From Adiantum capillus-veneris (Eukaryota > Streptophyta > Polypodiopsida > Polypodiales > Pteridaceae): 64,000 nucleotides of DNA. The notes under the pieces are model-generated. The model worked only from the letters and a program-made list of their open reading frames with translations, made no database searches and was not told the DNA's origin. The stretch is taken from the NCBI GenBank assembly GCA_014529385.2, contig CM043970.1, positions 43,688,779 through 43,752,778 of the forward strand, given 5' to 3'. Of the stretch, positions 11,208 through 23,234 are shown in pieces; the stretch's first letter is position 1, and each line of letters opens with the position of its first letter. The translations under genes were made by a program, and so were the position numbers.

Positions 11208-14200
11208 TCATTCATGATCAGCATCAGCAAAGAGAGATATGAGACTCGCCGCATCACAGGTCTCCTCATCCCTCACCAACACTATTTGATCCACAGACAG
11301 CTCATCTTGCTCCACCAGGTTAGCCAGCTGATATGTGCCATTTGAAAAACACTCCACTACCTTGAAAGGGCCTTCCCACTTAATTTGAAACTTCTTTTGG
11401 AAGGTGTTGTCCAGCTTACTGTTGTGACGCAAAACCAAGTCATGTTTCTTGATACCCTTACTTTTGACCTTTTCATTTATCTTTGCCAAAGCCTTATCCT
11501 GCATCTGTTTCCAGAGGTAGCATATTCAGCCTCATTGTTACTATGAGCATCCAATTTGAACCCTCTCTTGCATACTAGCTTCCCCTCTGGATCATAAAGT
11601 GCTATACCCCCTGAAGTTGCATCATGGCTCTTTCTGTATGAACCATCAAAGAACAACACATGTGCATTGCTGATCTGTGGCACTTCTTTAACTACCTTTC
11701 TCACCACCTCTTCCTTAACAATAAGGGGATTCTCCTTGTAGGTCAACAAATCAGCTAGGGTAGCCCTTGTACTATCTTCCACTAGAAAAGAGAACTCAAA
11801 TTCTTGCAGCTCAATTACCCATTTCTTCACCACATTTGACATGCTAGTACCATTAATTAACTGTGGAAAAAAGTCATAACTCGTCAAGAAAACAAAAGGC
11901 TGTGGTAGCAAGTAATGACAAAATTGTCGACAAGCAAATATTACACTGGCCATCACTAGCTCTACTTCCGAGAACTATCTCTCCGCTACCAACTTCACTC
12001 GGCTTGCACAATACACTGGCCTCATATAATGGCTGCCCTTCTCCTTTTGCAATAGCATGGCTCCAATGGAATCATCCCCTACTGATGGATTTACATAAAA
12101 CACTTTCTCCCAATCAGGAGCCTGCATGGCTGACAACCCCCCTAACACCTCTTTCACCTCTTGAAACACTTCTTCACACTTTTCATCCCATTGCAATGGA
12201 TCAGGCTTTGCCACTTACTGTAATGGATAAATAAGCTGCGAAGACAATGGAATAAACTGTGCCATGTACTTCACTTTGTGTATAAAAGTTGCCAATTGCT
12301 TCGTACTCGTAGGTGATGGAAGAAGAATAATAGACTTAACCTTATCTAGATCAGCCTCAATGCCATTTTCTGACACCATATGGCCCAATAACTTCACCCT
12401 TGGCTGTGCTATATGACATTTCTTTGGATTTAGTTGTCCTCCACATTCATCATATCGAGAAAATACCATCTGTAGCTTCTCATGGTGTTCAACCCTACTG
12501 CTATAAACACAGAAGTCATCCATAAAAGCTTTAACACAGCTACCAATGAATGGTTCCAACACCCAATTTTCTCTCTCTTGATAGAAGGAAGGTCCATTTG
12601 AAAACCCAAATGGCAATACTATGTAGAAATAGCAGCCCCATGGCGTAATAAAAGTGGTCTTTGTGCGGTCTTCAAGAGCAATCTTCAATTGAAAATAGCA
12701 TGAAAGACCATCACACACACTGTACCTCTCATAACCTGCCACTGAATCCAAGATGTGATTGATGAATGGAAGAGGATATGGGTTATTCTTAGTGGCTGCG
12801 TTTAAGGGTTTAAAATCTACACAAATTCTCCACTTCCCATCCTTCTTTGGACTAACTACAACTGGACTCACCCATTCTGTGGTCTCCACTGCCTTCAACA
12901 ACTTGTCCACCTCTTCTCGCAAGGCTTCCATTTGCTCTTGACCCATCCTTCTTAGCCTTTGCCGCACTGGCTTAGCACCTTCTTTCAGCTCTATATGCAT
13001 CTCTTCACCCTTGAACCCTCTGATCTCTTCATATGAAGTAATGAAGAAATCAGGAAAACTAGCCAGCATGTGAAAATATATATCCTTCTCCATAGCTGAG
13101 AGGTCTCCACTGATCATTTGTGTCATCAATTCCTACTTCTTTGACAACTCAACCTTGGTTTGCATCAGCCCTTCAATCACTTCATAAGGCCCTTCACTTT
13201 CATCTTCAACCTCATTCACAAATGCAACTAAACCAAACTCCTGGATTTCTTTGTCCATCAAAAGAAATGCAACATCAGCATCCTCATCACTGCTGGTAGT
13301 GCTATCACTGTCCTCATCTGTCACCGTGGAAGAGTCTTCATCACTAGACTCATCCTCATCTTCATAAATCTCCTCTAATTGTTTCCTTGTGTCCATATTA
13401 TAAAGCTTCTTGGTACCTGTCTTTCTATAGAGGCTAATCGTACCATGTCGCCAATCTTGAATAGCTCCCACTGCACGTAACCATGGTCTGCCCAGTATAA
13501 TAGGATATGCTCCCAACCCTGCTGGCATCACATGAAAATCAACCACTCCCTTTGCATCATATGCCTCCACTTCTAAGCTCTTTACAACACCCAAGCATTT
13601 TACTTTGATGGTTTGCCAATCTGATCCAAAAACCTGACACCCCAGCCACTGTGAGATCCATCTTCTCAACGCATGAGTGTGTTATGACACATATTTGGGC
13701 TCCGCCATCCACATAACCTTGTCCAAATTGTTTCCTTTTATGCCACACCTCTACTATTGGACAAATGTCTGGTAGCTCATCCATTGCCAACACCTTTATT
13801 GAACCTCTCACTGGCTGTTTCTCCATTGGGTTAACCATCCTCTTCCACTGTCGCTTTAGATTAGGCACCATCTCTATAAGCTGCCCAAAAGTAACATCTG
13901 CCTTCCTGCTCGTCAGATCCTCCTTCAAGTCATAGCTTAATTGCCCATCCCCTAATGGAAAATCTGAAACATGAAACTTTCGACGAGCTCTCCTTTTCCT
14001 CTTGCCCTTGATATCCTCGCCTTCATGGCTCTTTCCTTTCTTCTTACTAGGACCTGGGGCACTTCTTCCTTCCTTATCCTCTGTGCTCCTCTTCCCAATA
14101 GGCATCACTAATGTATCCTCTAGCTTTGATGCCTTCTCCAAGGTGACTACACTTAGCACTTTTGTCTTTCCCTTTTCCTCCTGGGTCAGTCCACTAGTTC

Positions 14201-15199
14201 CTTTGTCTCCCTTAATTTCGATGCCATAATCATTTGACCTAGTTAGCACCTATCTTGGCAATGGATACATGTCTCCCCCCATCCTTGGTGGCTTATCACA
14301 TTGCGGGCTGATGTGACCCAACTCTCCACAATTATAACATGTGGGCGTCTGCCTCCAAAACCTACCATTGCTTTGTCCAACACCATTCCTAGGCCTTTCT
14401 TCAACTCCTCGCTGATTTGCAAACCTCCCTCGACCTCGATTATTTCCCACTTGACCTAGCATGTTTATGCTGAGATTCTTCATCAAATCTACTACTTGCC
14501 TCATGTCTTGCGTTAGCCCATCATCTTGCACCGATGTAGTGACCAGTGCTGGCATAACCTGAGTAGTAACAGGAACCACTAGTTCATGATGAACCCCTAA
14601 CATGCGACCTTGTAAAGACTCTATAGGCTGAAATTCAGACCTCATGGGCAAAGACTCCACCCCTAACTGGTACATTTTCCTCAACTTCCACTCTTTGTTC
14701 CTTGCTACCTCTAGTGCATCTTCATATGTCCTAGGCTTCTTTAGCTCCACTCTCTAACTTATATTCTCCCAAAGACCAGCCAAGAACCTGTCCTTCTTCA
14801 TCATGTCAGGCGGGGGTACCTCTGGTGCTAAGGCCTTGCACATCCGCTCCCATGCCAATGAGAACTTACGTATGTACGCATCTACTGGCTCACCTTCCTT
14901 TTGCACCAAACCTTGTACTTCTTGCCACACTTTGTCAGGATCTTCTATCTTCACAAACTCCACTTCCAACCCATGCCTTGGATTGTCCCAACTCAATCTT
15001 ATAGGTGGATCCGCTGCACGCAACTCCTCTTCAAATGTTTTGGACCAGACTCGTGCATCACTCTTCAAACAAATTTGGAGAAGACGTAACATCTGTGCAG
15101 GGTCATGAATCTGGTTAATGCAGACAACTTCTATCTTTTCCAAAAATCTTTCACATCTTCATCACTTCTTCCATGAAACTCCGGATAAGAGAAAGCCAT
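11208..15199 (-). pseudogene. Tat element gag-pol, broken and lacking integrase core
   Basis: In coding order: Gag start at 15197-15199 (SYPEFHGRSDEDVKDFW), a frame break near 15140, Gag body 14754-15143, and a nucleocapsid part 14250-14750 with the knuckle CYNCGELGHISPQC. Next comes a protease region with DGGAQICVIT near 13700, which shifts frame at about 13660 into a flap-like GRPWLRAVGAIQDW. RT follows (12215-13129) with YPLPFI, LPFGFSNGP and the catalytic FMDDF; then RNase H (11975-12214) and a second RNase H (11477-11760) with FFDGSYRKSHDATSGGIALY and NNEAEYA. After NNEAEYA the sequence jumps straight to an integrase C-terminal segment (11208-11504, KIKWEGPFKVVE-like). The zinc finger and DDE core of integrase are therefore missing. 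Stops lie at 14754, 13130, 12215 and 11975. It is not functional. Confidence 0.85.
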
Positions 15200-15912
15200 G
15201 GCTACCCAAGTTACAATGCTTTGAGAACCCCTTTGAACACACGTGCAAGAACCCAAAACTTTTGACTACCCAATCCCCAGAAACTTCAATGGAGCTCAAC
15301 TTTAGATAAGGACAAACACATCCACATCAAATGAGTTTTCATAGTTAATTATCGGAATTACAACAGGCAAAGGACATTCCAAGATCTCTCGTAATCTTCT
15401 TGGCCTGAACATAAAGACTATGTGCTGCTAGAAAAGAATCTTCCTGGACACATGAACATTTATCTGGATTCTTTGAGTTAAATGAAAAAAGTTCAGCAGC
15501 ATAACAACATAAATGGCTCAAAAGACCAAAAAACCAGCCATCATAACTTGGAAAAATTTTGGCAGAGTTTCCCCAGAAATAGAGCAGTAGGAACCTAGAA
15601 TATAGACTGTATATGTATGCATAAACTGTCAACAATAGAACCCGAGCATCAAGTAGGACTCACTAGTACATAGCCTATGGCGAGGTCACAAAAAGGGTGC
15701 TCCAGCTACCTGTATCACCAAAAGGATCTCCACATTTGAGAATCCCCCAGCTCAATAAAAACCTCACGCTATCAACCCTCACACGAAGGCTAATGCAAAT
15801 CGCGTATAGTGAAGTCTCAGAAATGACTATCTTCTAGACCAAGTCTCATAAATGGCTAGGACTGACAACCAAGTATGGCTCCACAAATGCGTACAATGGC
15901 AGTTTCCACAAG
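15200..15912 (-). other. Tat element leader, left of the CACTA-1 insertion
   Basis: Non-coding 5' leader of the Tat element. It continues at 30199-30448 on the far side of CACTA-1. A 96-codon minus frame at 15345-15635 shows no domain and I treat it as chance. AAG at 15910-15912 is the target-site duplication of CACTA-1. Confidence 0.65.
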
Positions 15913-16175
15913 CACTACAAGAGGTTGTGTGCTCTTGTGACGCTGTTAGCGAAGAAAATATACTGGGTTTTTATAACCCCCGGCGTCGCTAAAACCGTCT
16001 CTAATAGCGTCGCTATATGCGACGCTATAGGCATCGCTATATGCCTCGCTATATAGAGATGCTCATAGCGACGGTCATAGCGACGGTTATAGTGACGTTT
16101 ACACAGAAGTCTATAGCGACGCTCATAGCGACGCTACAGAGCCATAAATAGCGACGGTTATAGCGACGCCCAAGA
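15913..16175 (-). repeat. CACTA-1 3' terminal and subterminal repeats
   Basis: CACTA terminus followed by about a dozen short motifs of the form TAGCGACG, GCGTCGCTAT or GCGACGCTAT in both orientations between 15957 and 16170. These are the usual TNPA binding-site type of array; binding itself is inferred. Confidence 0.85.
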
Positions 16176-16327
16176 GAAATTTTTTTTGGTGATAGGGCAT
16201 TGAATGCCCTGCCACCCATCAACCATATTGTACTTGATTCACTTTTTAAAAAAAGTGCAAGGGTAGATAATTGACCCAAAATAGTCACCCACAAGATGCA
16301 TTGTTTGCAAAATTGACAAGCGTAAAA

Positions 16328-16453
16328 TAGACAATTGTACACATCATAGGCAAAATGAATTGATTGGCAAATGTAATAATGACAATTGTACAATATCATA
16401 GGCATAAAGAATTGATTGGCAAAATGAACTGCGCTGACAAATGTAATAATATA
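16328..16453. repeat. Two-copy tandem repeat, about 61 bp
   Basis: GACAATTGTACACATCATAGGC...ATTGATTGGCAAATGTAATAAT at 16328-16380 is repeated with changes at 16381-16450. Non-coding, between the subterminal array and the end of the Transposase_24-type gene. Confidence 0.6.
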
Positions 16454-16549
16454 CATGGTTCAAAAAGACGTATAAAATCCGTCTCATGATACATAAGCTA
16501 TGAGAAACCCTAAACTAATGCTATCTAGCTACAGCTAAACTGACGTCGT

Positions 16550-17859
16550 CTAGTCAGACGTCTCATCGCGTCCAAGCGGCGTATCTGTCGGATTCTGCAA
16601 AAAAAGACAATAAGACAGCTTTCAGTAAGTATAAACATATAACGACATTTATAAAACAATACAAAAAATAGAAAAGAGTAAACCCTAATACTAACCATGC
16701 CGCCGCGAGAACTGAGAATGTCCAGCAGGGCGTTTAAGCCCTTCCTGCCTGCGTACTCGCGCTCGTACGATGTGGGATCACGTCCTGTCATCAACCACTG
16801 TCAAAACATACAAAGAATTCATTATGTTAGAATTAAAAAACTCATAAACCCTAAACTATCGAACATAAAGAGCAATGCTAAAACACTTACAAAATCGGCC
16901 TTAAATGATGCCCATCCACTGCTCCCCAAGTGGTGCGAGCTCCGTGCCTCTACTCACGCTGTGGCTGCATCCTTTTGTTGCTTCCACTTGTCGAGATTCT
17001 CGCGCGCTGCTTTCTTCGCATTCTTCCAATCTTCTTTGGCCAGCCAATCTCGCCTGTTCCACCCATGCTTGATTTCTTTTTGCACTTCGAAACGCTTGTG
17101 TTTGCAGTATTCGCGCATTCGAATCTTCATCAGGTCTTCATTGAAGCGCTGATCCCGTGTTGGAATGGGAAACTCATCATGAAGTATGCTGATGACTCTG
17201 TTTTTTAAGTCACTTGGTACTTCACTCCATTTGTTTAGTATGTAGTGTCTAAACAGCTGAGAGCAAAGACCACGCATGCGCGAGATCACCTTCTTGCCGT
17301 CATCATCCATGATGATGCTGCCGCTGAAGTCGACGGAGAAAGGCAAGCCCTCTGGCCGGTGACGCGTGAACCTGGGTGTCCCAGCAGGGGTCTCTAGCGG
17401 CGTGTCGATGGGGGTACGGACGTCAGGTGTCTCCACCGGCGTCTGGGCCCCGAAGCGAGGAGTGTCGAGTGGGGTGGCCCCTGGCGGAGTAGGTAGAGGT
17501 GTGTAGCTGCTAGGAACAGTCAGCCGTGCAAAACCTGGTGTAGATGGCGATGTTGTGGCTGGTGTGGGGGCGGGCAAAGAAGGGGAGGGTAAAGAGCCTC
17601 GTCGAACACGAGGCGGTGTGGAGGCATCGGTGGCAGAATCCCCACAACAACCGCCACCGCCACCACTAGAGCACCGGTGTCTAGACGAGTGTGAAGCTCG
17701 TCTCGTCGACGCCAAAGCTTCGGAGCGCACCGAATGCTCCGAAATAGAGGGAGATGCGGATGGAGTAGGAACGTGTGATGATGCGCCAGAGCGATGACGC
17801 TCCACATACCACTGTCTCTGCTGCGGTGACAAAGAAGAAAGAAACTCCTCATCATCCAT
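16550..17859 (-). pseudogene. CACTA-1 Transposase_24-type (TNPA-like) gene, one frameshift
   Basis: Starts MDDEEFLSSLSPQQRQWYVE at 17857-17859. A Pro/Thr/Ser-rich linker full of TP repeats covers about residues 60-170. Then comes the plant En/Spm Transposase_24 domain (SQLFRHYILNKWSEVPSDL; WNRRDWLAKEDWKNAKKAARE). Exon 1 (16891-17859) is followed by canonical GT-AG introns to exon 2 (16696-16797, TGRDPTSYEREYAG) and exon 3 (16550-16594), ending in TAG at 16550-16552. A one-base frame change near 16955-16970 interrupts exon 1; an unseen extra intron is the alternative. In CACTA elements this kind of protein binds subterminal repeats and assists excision. It follows TNP2 by about 250 bases, same strand. 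Confidence 0.75.
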
Positions 17860-18108
17860 ACCTGCATTAAACACACGAATATTTAAACTTAATATTGAAT
17901 GAATAGAGTAGACAATGACGCAAAGACCATTAAATACAATGACGTAATGACGCATATAAATACAATGACGCAATGAATTGAGTGATAGAAGAGGCAAGTC
18001 GAAAACTCAAAATTTTCAATCAAAAGATGTGAGCGCCATGGAAGGTACTTAGAGAGCCAGAGCTTTTACAACACGGAGCAAAATTATTCAAATACAATAT
18101 TTGTGGCT

Positions 18109-21100
18109 TTAAGAGATCTCTCTCTCATCCTCGCATAACTTAGCATAACTTCCTATATCTATATAGAGCTCTCCGTTTAAACACATATCCTCTGTTTCAT
18201 TTTGTAGCTCCTCTGCATGCACCCCATATAGAGTAGTAGCATCTTGATGCTCGTCTGGCACCACCGCAGCGGCTTCTGATTGAGCATCTTCTTTGATCTC
18301 CTCCATTGATGCCGTTGTGATTGGCACATGGTAGCCTTCATACCTCCTTGCACTACGAGGGGCTACCTCTATGACGTACCACCAGTTTGATGTAGACTTT
18401 GTAGGATGAAATATTACCTGCCAGAGCCACATAACTTACATGAGAGCTTTCAAGCACATAACTTGTAAAAGGGGGATGTTAACTATTTACATACTTACTT
18501 GTTCACAGTGCTCTGGTAGTACGAAAGTGGCTCTTAGGTCAGTTCATTTCTTAGTAGAATCCACCTCAAGAAAACCAGACTCTCCTCTACGCACAGTAGC
18601 GTTGCGACCCTCCATGATTATCTTGAACCATTGCACGTCGAACAAGTCGACAAAAAATCCTCTGTAATCGATCCTCAAAATCTCTTACAGCATGCCGAAG
18701 TAAGTGAGTTCCGCCACCACAGGATCTGCATCAGAGGAACGTCGTCGACTAGACTGTTCAAATTTTGCCATGATTCCACAATCTTGAGTATAACGCTTTT
18801 TGTCGATTCGTTCCACCCTAAAATGTCGACCTTTACACCATGCTGCTGTGTATGACTTATACTACAACGAACAAAGATTATGAGTGGTCGTTCAAACGTT
18901 TAGAAATAAAGTCACTAGCATGTCGTACATTGCAAACTTACCTTGGTCGCGCAACCCCGAGAGTACTCCCACTCTTCCTCAGTCACTTTGTCACCGCATT
19001 GTTGTGCGCTTTTCAATTGGTTGTGCAACCATCTTAAGCTCATGAAGGTTGGTAGGCTCTCCAGAACCGTCGGATAGTGCATCGATGGTCGTCTTCCCCG
19101 TCTCCACTCGATTCGTGCCCTTTGTCGCTCTTGCTTTGCATCCTCATATTGTGAAATCCACTTTTGCATCACTGGATTGTGAAGCATGCAAAATGGGTTG
19201 ATTTTAGCCTCTAGATCTTCCGTCATCTTCTTCTCAACACTGAGATTGCACATGACAATCCCAGATATGTGCTCATCATCTATGGTTCGCCATAGCGTGT
19301 CCCGGGCTTTATCAAATCCGTCTAGCCACTCTCCAATGTACACTACGGACTCTGATACCAATCAACCTTCTGCCATGCTACCCTCCGGATGTGCCTTTTG
19401 ACGCACATATCCCTTAAGCATTTTCTTGAAACGTTCTAAGAAGAACATCCATCTGGAATGAACTGTGCCAGCTATTTCCACCTCATCAACTATGTGAACA
19501 AGAAGATGCACCTGAATGGTTAGCATGGTAGTAGGAAAATGTTTCTCAAACATGCACACAAGTTCCGCAGCATTTAGTTTGGTGAATGGTATGGAGTCTA
19601 CGTTGATCTCCTTTTGTGAGATCCATTGCACTAGCTTTGCAAGTTTGTAGATTGTGTTACGGATGTCGAGAGACAAACATCCCTCAATAGAAACCAATAA
19701 AATAAACTGTAAAGTATGTGCAGCAATGATATTAAAGTCCACATTTTATGCAATGATATTAAAGTCCACTATGAACGTACCTGACACATTTTATGCCAAT
19801 CGTGTGACTTCAAACCGGTAAGCTTTCCTTCTTTGGTAAAACATGTTCGGAGCGAGTGCATTACACCAGTGGGGGTCCGCAAAGATCGAATGGTCTCTTT
19901 TACTTTGCGTTCTTGGGCTCCTGTGAAAATCCATGGTGCTTTAGGGAGTTTTATCGATCCATCAGACGCTATTTGCGGCCAATATTGCTCCATACGATCC
20001 ACATTTCTAAGGTCAACTCTGGCTCCCAAAGTATCTTTCTTACCGGTCAGATGATTCCATAGTAGATTACCCACATTCTTGAATATGTGCATTGGATCGA
20101 GCAAGTGATTAATCATGAGTCGGGGCCAGTATGGTAACTTGTACCATAGAGATAGTCTCTTCATCCCTGGAGGCAATCCGTCATCGCACATCTCCTTCTG
20201 CTCTAACCATGCTTGTGCAGACATCCTTGGTGGCTCTCTTCCAAAAAAGCCGTCGCGTAACACATGATTCTCTGGAAGATACGCTTGATGACCTTCGTAG
20301 ATTTGCTTCTTCAGTGAGGACGCCCTACGTGCATTCTGTCTAGGTCCACATGTGACACATGCTCTGTATCCGCTTGTTTGAAGCCCTGTATGTATATACA
20401 TGATAATAGATGTACTATGGGAAAAAACAAGATTTACAGTGTCTGAGTGAGGAGTCTCAATAGATCACCTGAGCATTCTGTTAGCCCGGGATAGTCATGC
20501 ATGGTCCACATTAGAATGCCTCTGATCAAAGCATTCCGTCGTCCTGTGTGTCGGCTTATATCCACCACCTCTATGCCAATCCACAATTGTTGTAGCTCTT
20601 CCAATAGTGGACGAAGATACACATCCATATTCCCCACTTTATATCGCCCTGGCACAATCAAGCTTAGCCATAGGTGCCCCTTCTTCGTAGTCAACCACGG
20701 GGGAATGTTGTAGTTGACGATGACAACGGGCCATACACTGTAAGATGTTGATCTTTGACCAAATGGATTTACGCCATCCATAGCCAGGCCTAAGCGCAAA
20801 TTTCGAGCTTCCCTGGAAAAATCCGACCATGTTCCATCTATATGTTTCTAGGCTGCGCAATCTGCAGGAATTCGTAGCACACCATCCGAAGATTTATTCT
20901 CCTCATGCCATGATGCTAGGGCGGCCATGGACTTACATTCGAAGAAATGCTTGATGCGAGGAAGGAGAGGAAAATGTCGCAAAACCTTTTGTGGAATTTT
21001 TGTCCCGTGGAGATCTACTCGATATCTTTCGGAATCACATTTCGGACACTTCTCCATGTCTATGTATTCCCCTCTGAAAAGAATGCAGTCATTAGGACAA

Positions 21101-21837
21101 GCGTGGATAGAATTGTAATCCATCCCCAAGTTTCGCAAAACCTTTCTTGCTTCATCTCGGGAATCTGGCATCACATTGTCAGCTGGTAGTATGTGCTCTT
21201 TAAGCAATCTACACAACATAAAAATACGATACAGTCGTGTAAAAATCTATCAGATCATTATACATTTAGAGTTTTATTAAAGTAAACTAATTGTAATAGA
21301 TCACCTGAAAAGCGCTGTGACGCTAGTGTCACTCCATCCAAACTTTGCCTGCATGTTGAGAAGAACCAGGAGTGCTTTCAATCTAGACATACGTGCTCCA
21401 TTATACAATGGCGTATCGGCTTCACTTTTCATATCATCATAGATAAGCCTTTCTGAATCCATGATCGTCTCGATCATTTCATCAATCTCGGACTCAAACA
21501 TTGCCTCGTTGGGAATGTGCTCTGCATGATCATCCCCCGAGTTGTCAGAGGCTACATCTTGTGGCCTCACATATGCTGCTTGACCAAAGCGCCTGCGAAC
21601 ACGTCTATTGGGTTGAAAGATTGCTGCTTGTTGGCCAGCGTCAGAGTCCGACGAGTTATAATTGGCAACAACTCGATCTATAATAGATGGATTGAACTCG
21701 CCTAATTCGCGAACGTGCTGCAAAGAAACACGTCTTGTCCGTCGCACAGCATGCTTGCATTGATTACAAGGACATAAGACCCTCGTTGAGAGATAGGTGT
21801 TTCGGTTGGACGGTCCCACATCCTCGTCACTACTCAT
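18109..21837 (-). pseudogene. CACTA-1 TNP2-type transposase, six exons, four premature stops
   Basis: I place exons at 21305-21837, 20469-21208, 19781-20395, 18942-19706, 18499-18861 and 18109-18417, all joined by GT-AG introns that keep the frame. The N-terminus (MSSDEDVG) has CPCNQCKHAVRR. The second exon has the TNP2 motifs LLKEHILPADN, CPNDCILFRGEY and CPKCDSERYRVD, and the third has LPYWPRLMINHLLDPMH and LRTPTGVMHSLR. The fourth has the DUF4218-like FEKHFPTTMLTIQVHLLVH, and exons 5-6 have a DUF4216-like region (YFGML..., WWYVIEVAPR). TNP2 is the catalytic DDE-type transposase. In-frame stops occur at 20848-20850 (TAG), 19362-19364 (TGA), 18685-18687 (TAA) and 18544-18546 (TGA), so it is dead although every splice site is preserved. 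CACTA-2 lacks the first stop (TTG there). Confidence 0.9.
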
Positions 21838-21899
21838 AATGAGGATAAAAATCTTATAACCTGGACAACAAATTTAATATTCTATTGGCATTCTTCGTC

Positions 21900-21902
<3 letters not shown>

Positions 21903-21955
<53 letters not shown>
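21903..21955. repeat. (TC)n tract upstream of TNP2 start
   Basis: A pure TC run about 65 bases upstream of the TNP2 ATG. CACTA-2 has the corresponding (GA)n at 55763-55811 in the same position relative to its ATG, so the tract was present before the two copies separated. Confidence 0.95.
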
Positions 21956-21957
<2 letters not shown>

Positions 21958-22047
21958 ACCTCACATTCTCTAGTCATGTCCAATCCCCGCACACCTCGGT
22001 CTAGAGGTGCACGGAGATCAGAACCACCGGGTTATAATCTCGTCTTT

Positions 22048-23194
22048 TGTCACGGGAACCAAATAATAGAGATCGATAGCAAAAGATAGAGAAAGAGATA
22101 TTTGTATTGATGAATCTTTGTAGAGTTTTGATACAACAGAGGAGCAAAATATATGGGCGCACTCCGTTGTACGGAGCTCGAACCTCCCGACCACCCCCGA
22201 GCTTCAGTTCGCTTGCATGCAGCGTCTCACTCGCACTCGCACTCGCACTCGCACTCTCACTCTCACTCTCACTCGCACTCGCACTCGCAGAAGAAGAGAT
22301 CGGTGGATGATCCCCAAGCGCACCACCCGTCGTGCTTTTATCCTTCTTTTCCTCGAAAAGCCTGCACGATTTTCGTACCAAGTATACCTGCGAGAATAAT
22401 ATAAGAACGTGATCGCTAAGCGATCCGTAAAGGTTAGATTTCTATCATGACACTTTGTACAGATCCTGTTTCACACATTGATTTCTGCATCACCTACAAA
22501 ATAGCCAAAAGTACATACTTGTGCAACCAATTCAACATGAAAATCAAAGTAAAAAAACATAATTATATACCTTCATAATTTCAATTGCCATACTCTACCA
22601 TGAAGAAACAATCCACTTCTTGGTTGATAGCAGGGAGAACTGTATGATGTTGTATGTCTGTCTGTCCCTGTGTACACTACACTGCAGCTGCCTTCTGTTT
22701 GTTTTCATCATAACTTTTACAAACGAACTCAGAACAGAGTGATCCAGGTACTCAAAACGACGTGAATAGGTCTGGTCTACAAGGCATCGCGGACAGAATT
22801 GCAAAAAACATTTCTGTTTGGCTAAAAACGCAATTTTTAGGTCGCGACTTATAAAACCGCTATTTTTGGGTCTCCACTACTTTAACAACTTATTTTAAGC
22901 CTACCCATGCATTTTAAGCTAAAACACATAAATATAAAACATTGATATTAATACAAATCTCAATTTTACTGTTCATAGACAGACTATCTGTTATTCATTA
23001 ATCTTTATCAAATCCGTCTTTAGTGTATTATTTAAAAAAACAAAAAAGTATATATGTTCTCTTTTAATATCTCAACTCATTCGTATAAGCTCTATTTAAT
23101 AGACTATTCAAAATCTTTCAAATCGTGCTAACGAAAGATATGCCCTTCTACATTCTTTTCGACTTTAAGAACTTCAAAGACTAGTCCTATTACA
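22048..23194 (-). repeat. Chromovirus-1 3' LTR (1147 bp)
   Basis: TGTCACGGG...TTACA. Contains a hexamer array (CACTCG/CACTCT)n at about 22226-22288 that creates spurious Ser/His- and Ala/Ser-rich frames on both strands. Confidence 0.95.
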
Positions 23195-23234
23195 TTCTCC
23201 CCTTATCAAAATTAACTCTGTCCTCAGAGTTGGT

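Noticed and set aside
22001-22404. Frames on both strands rich in Ser-His or Ala-Ser repeats in the chromovirus LTRs (also 27050-27495, 35235-35596, 40316-40654)
   Set aside because: They are translations of the (CACTCG/CACTCT)n hexamer array in the LTR and appear on both strands at once.
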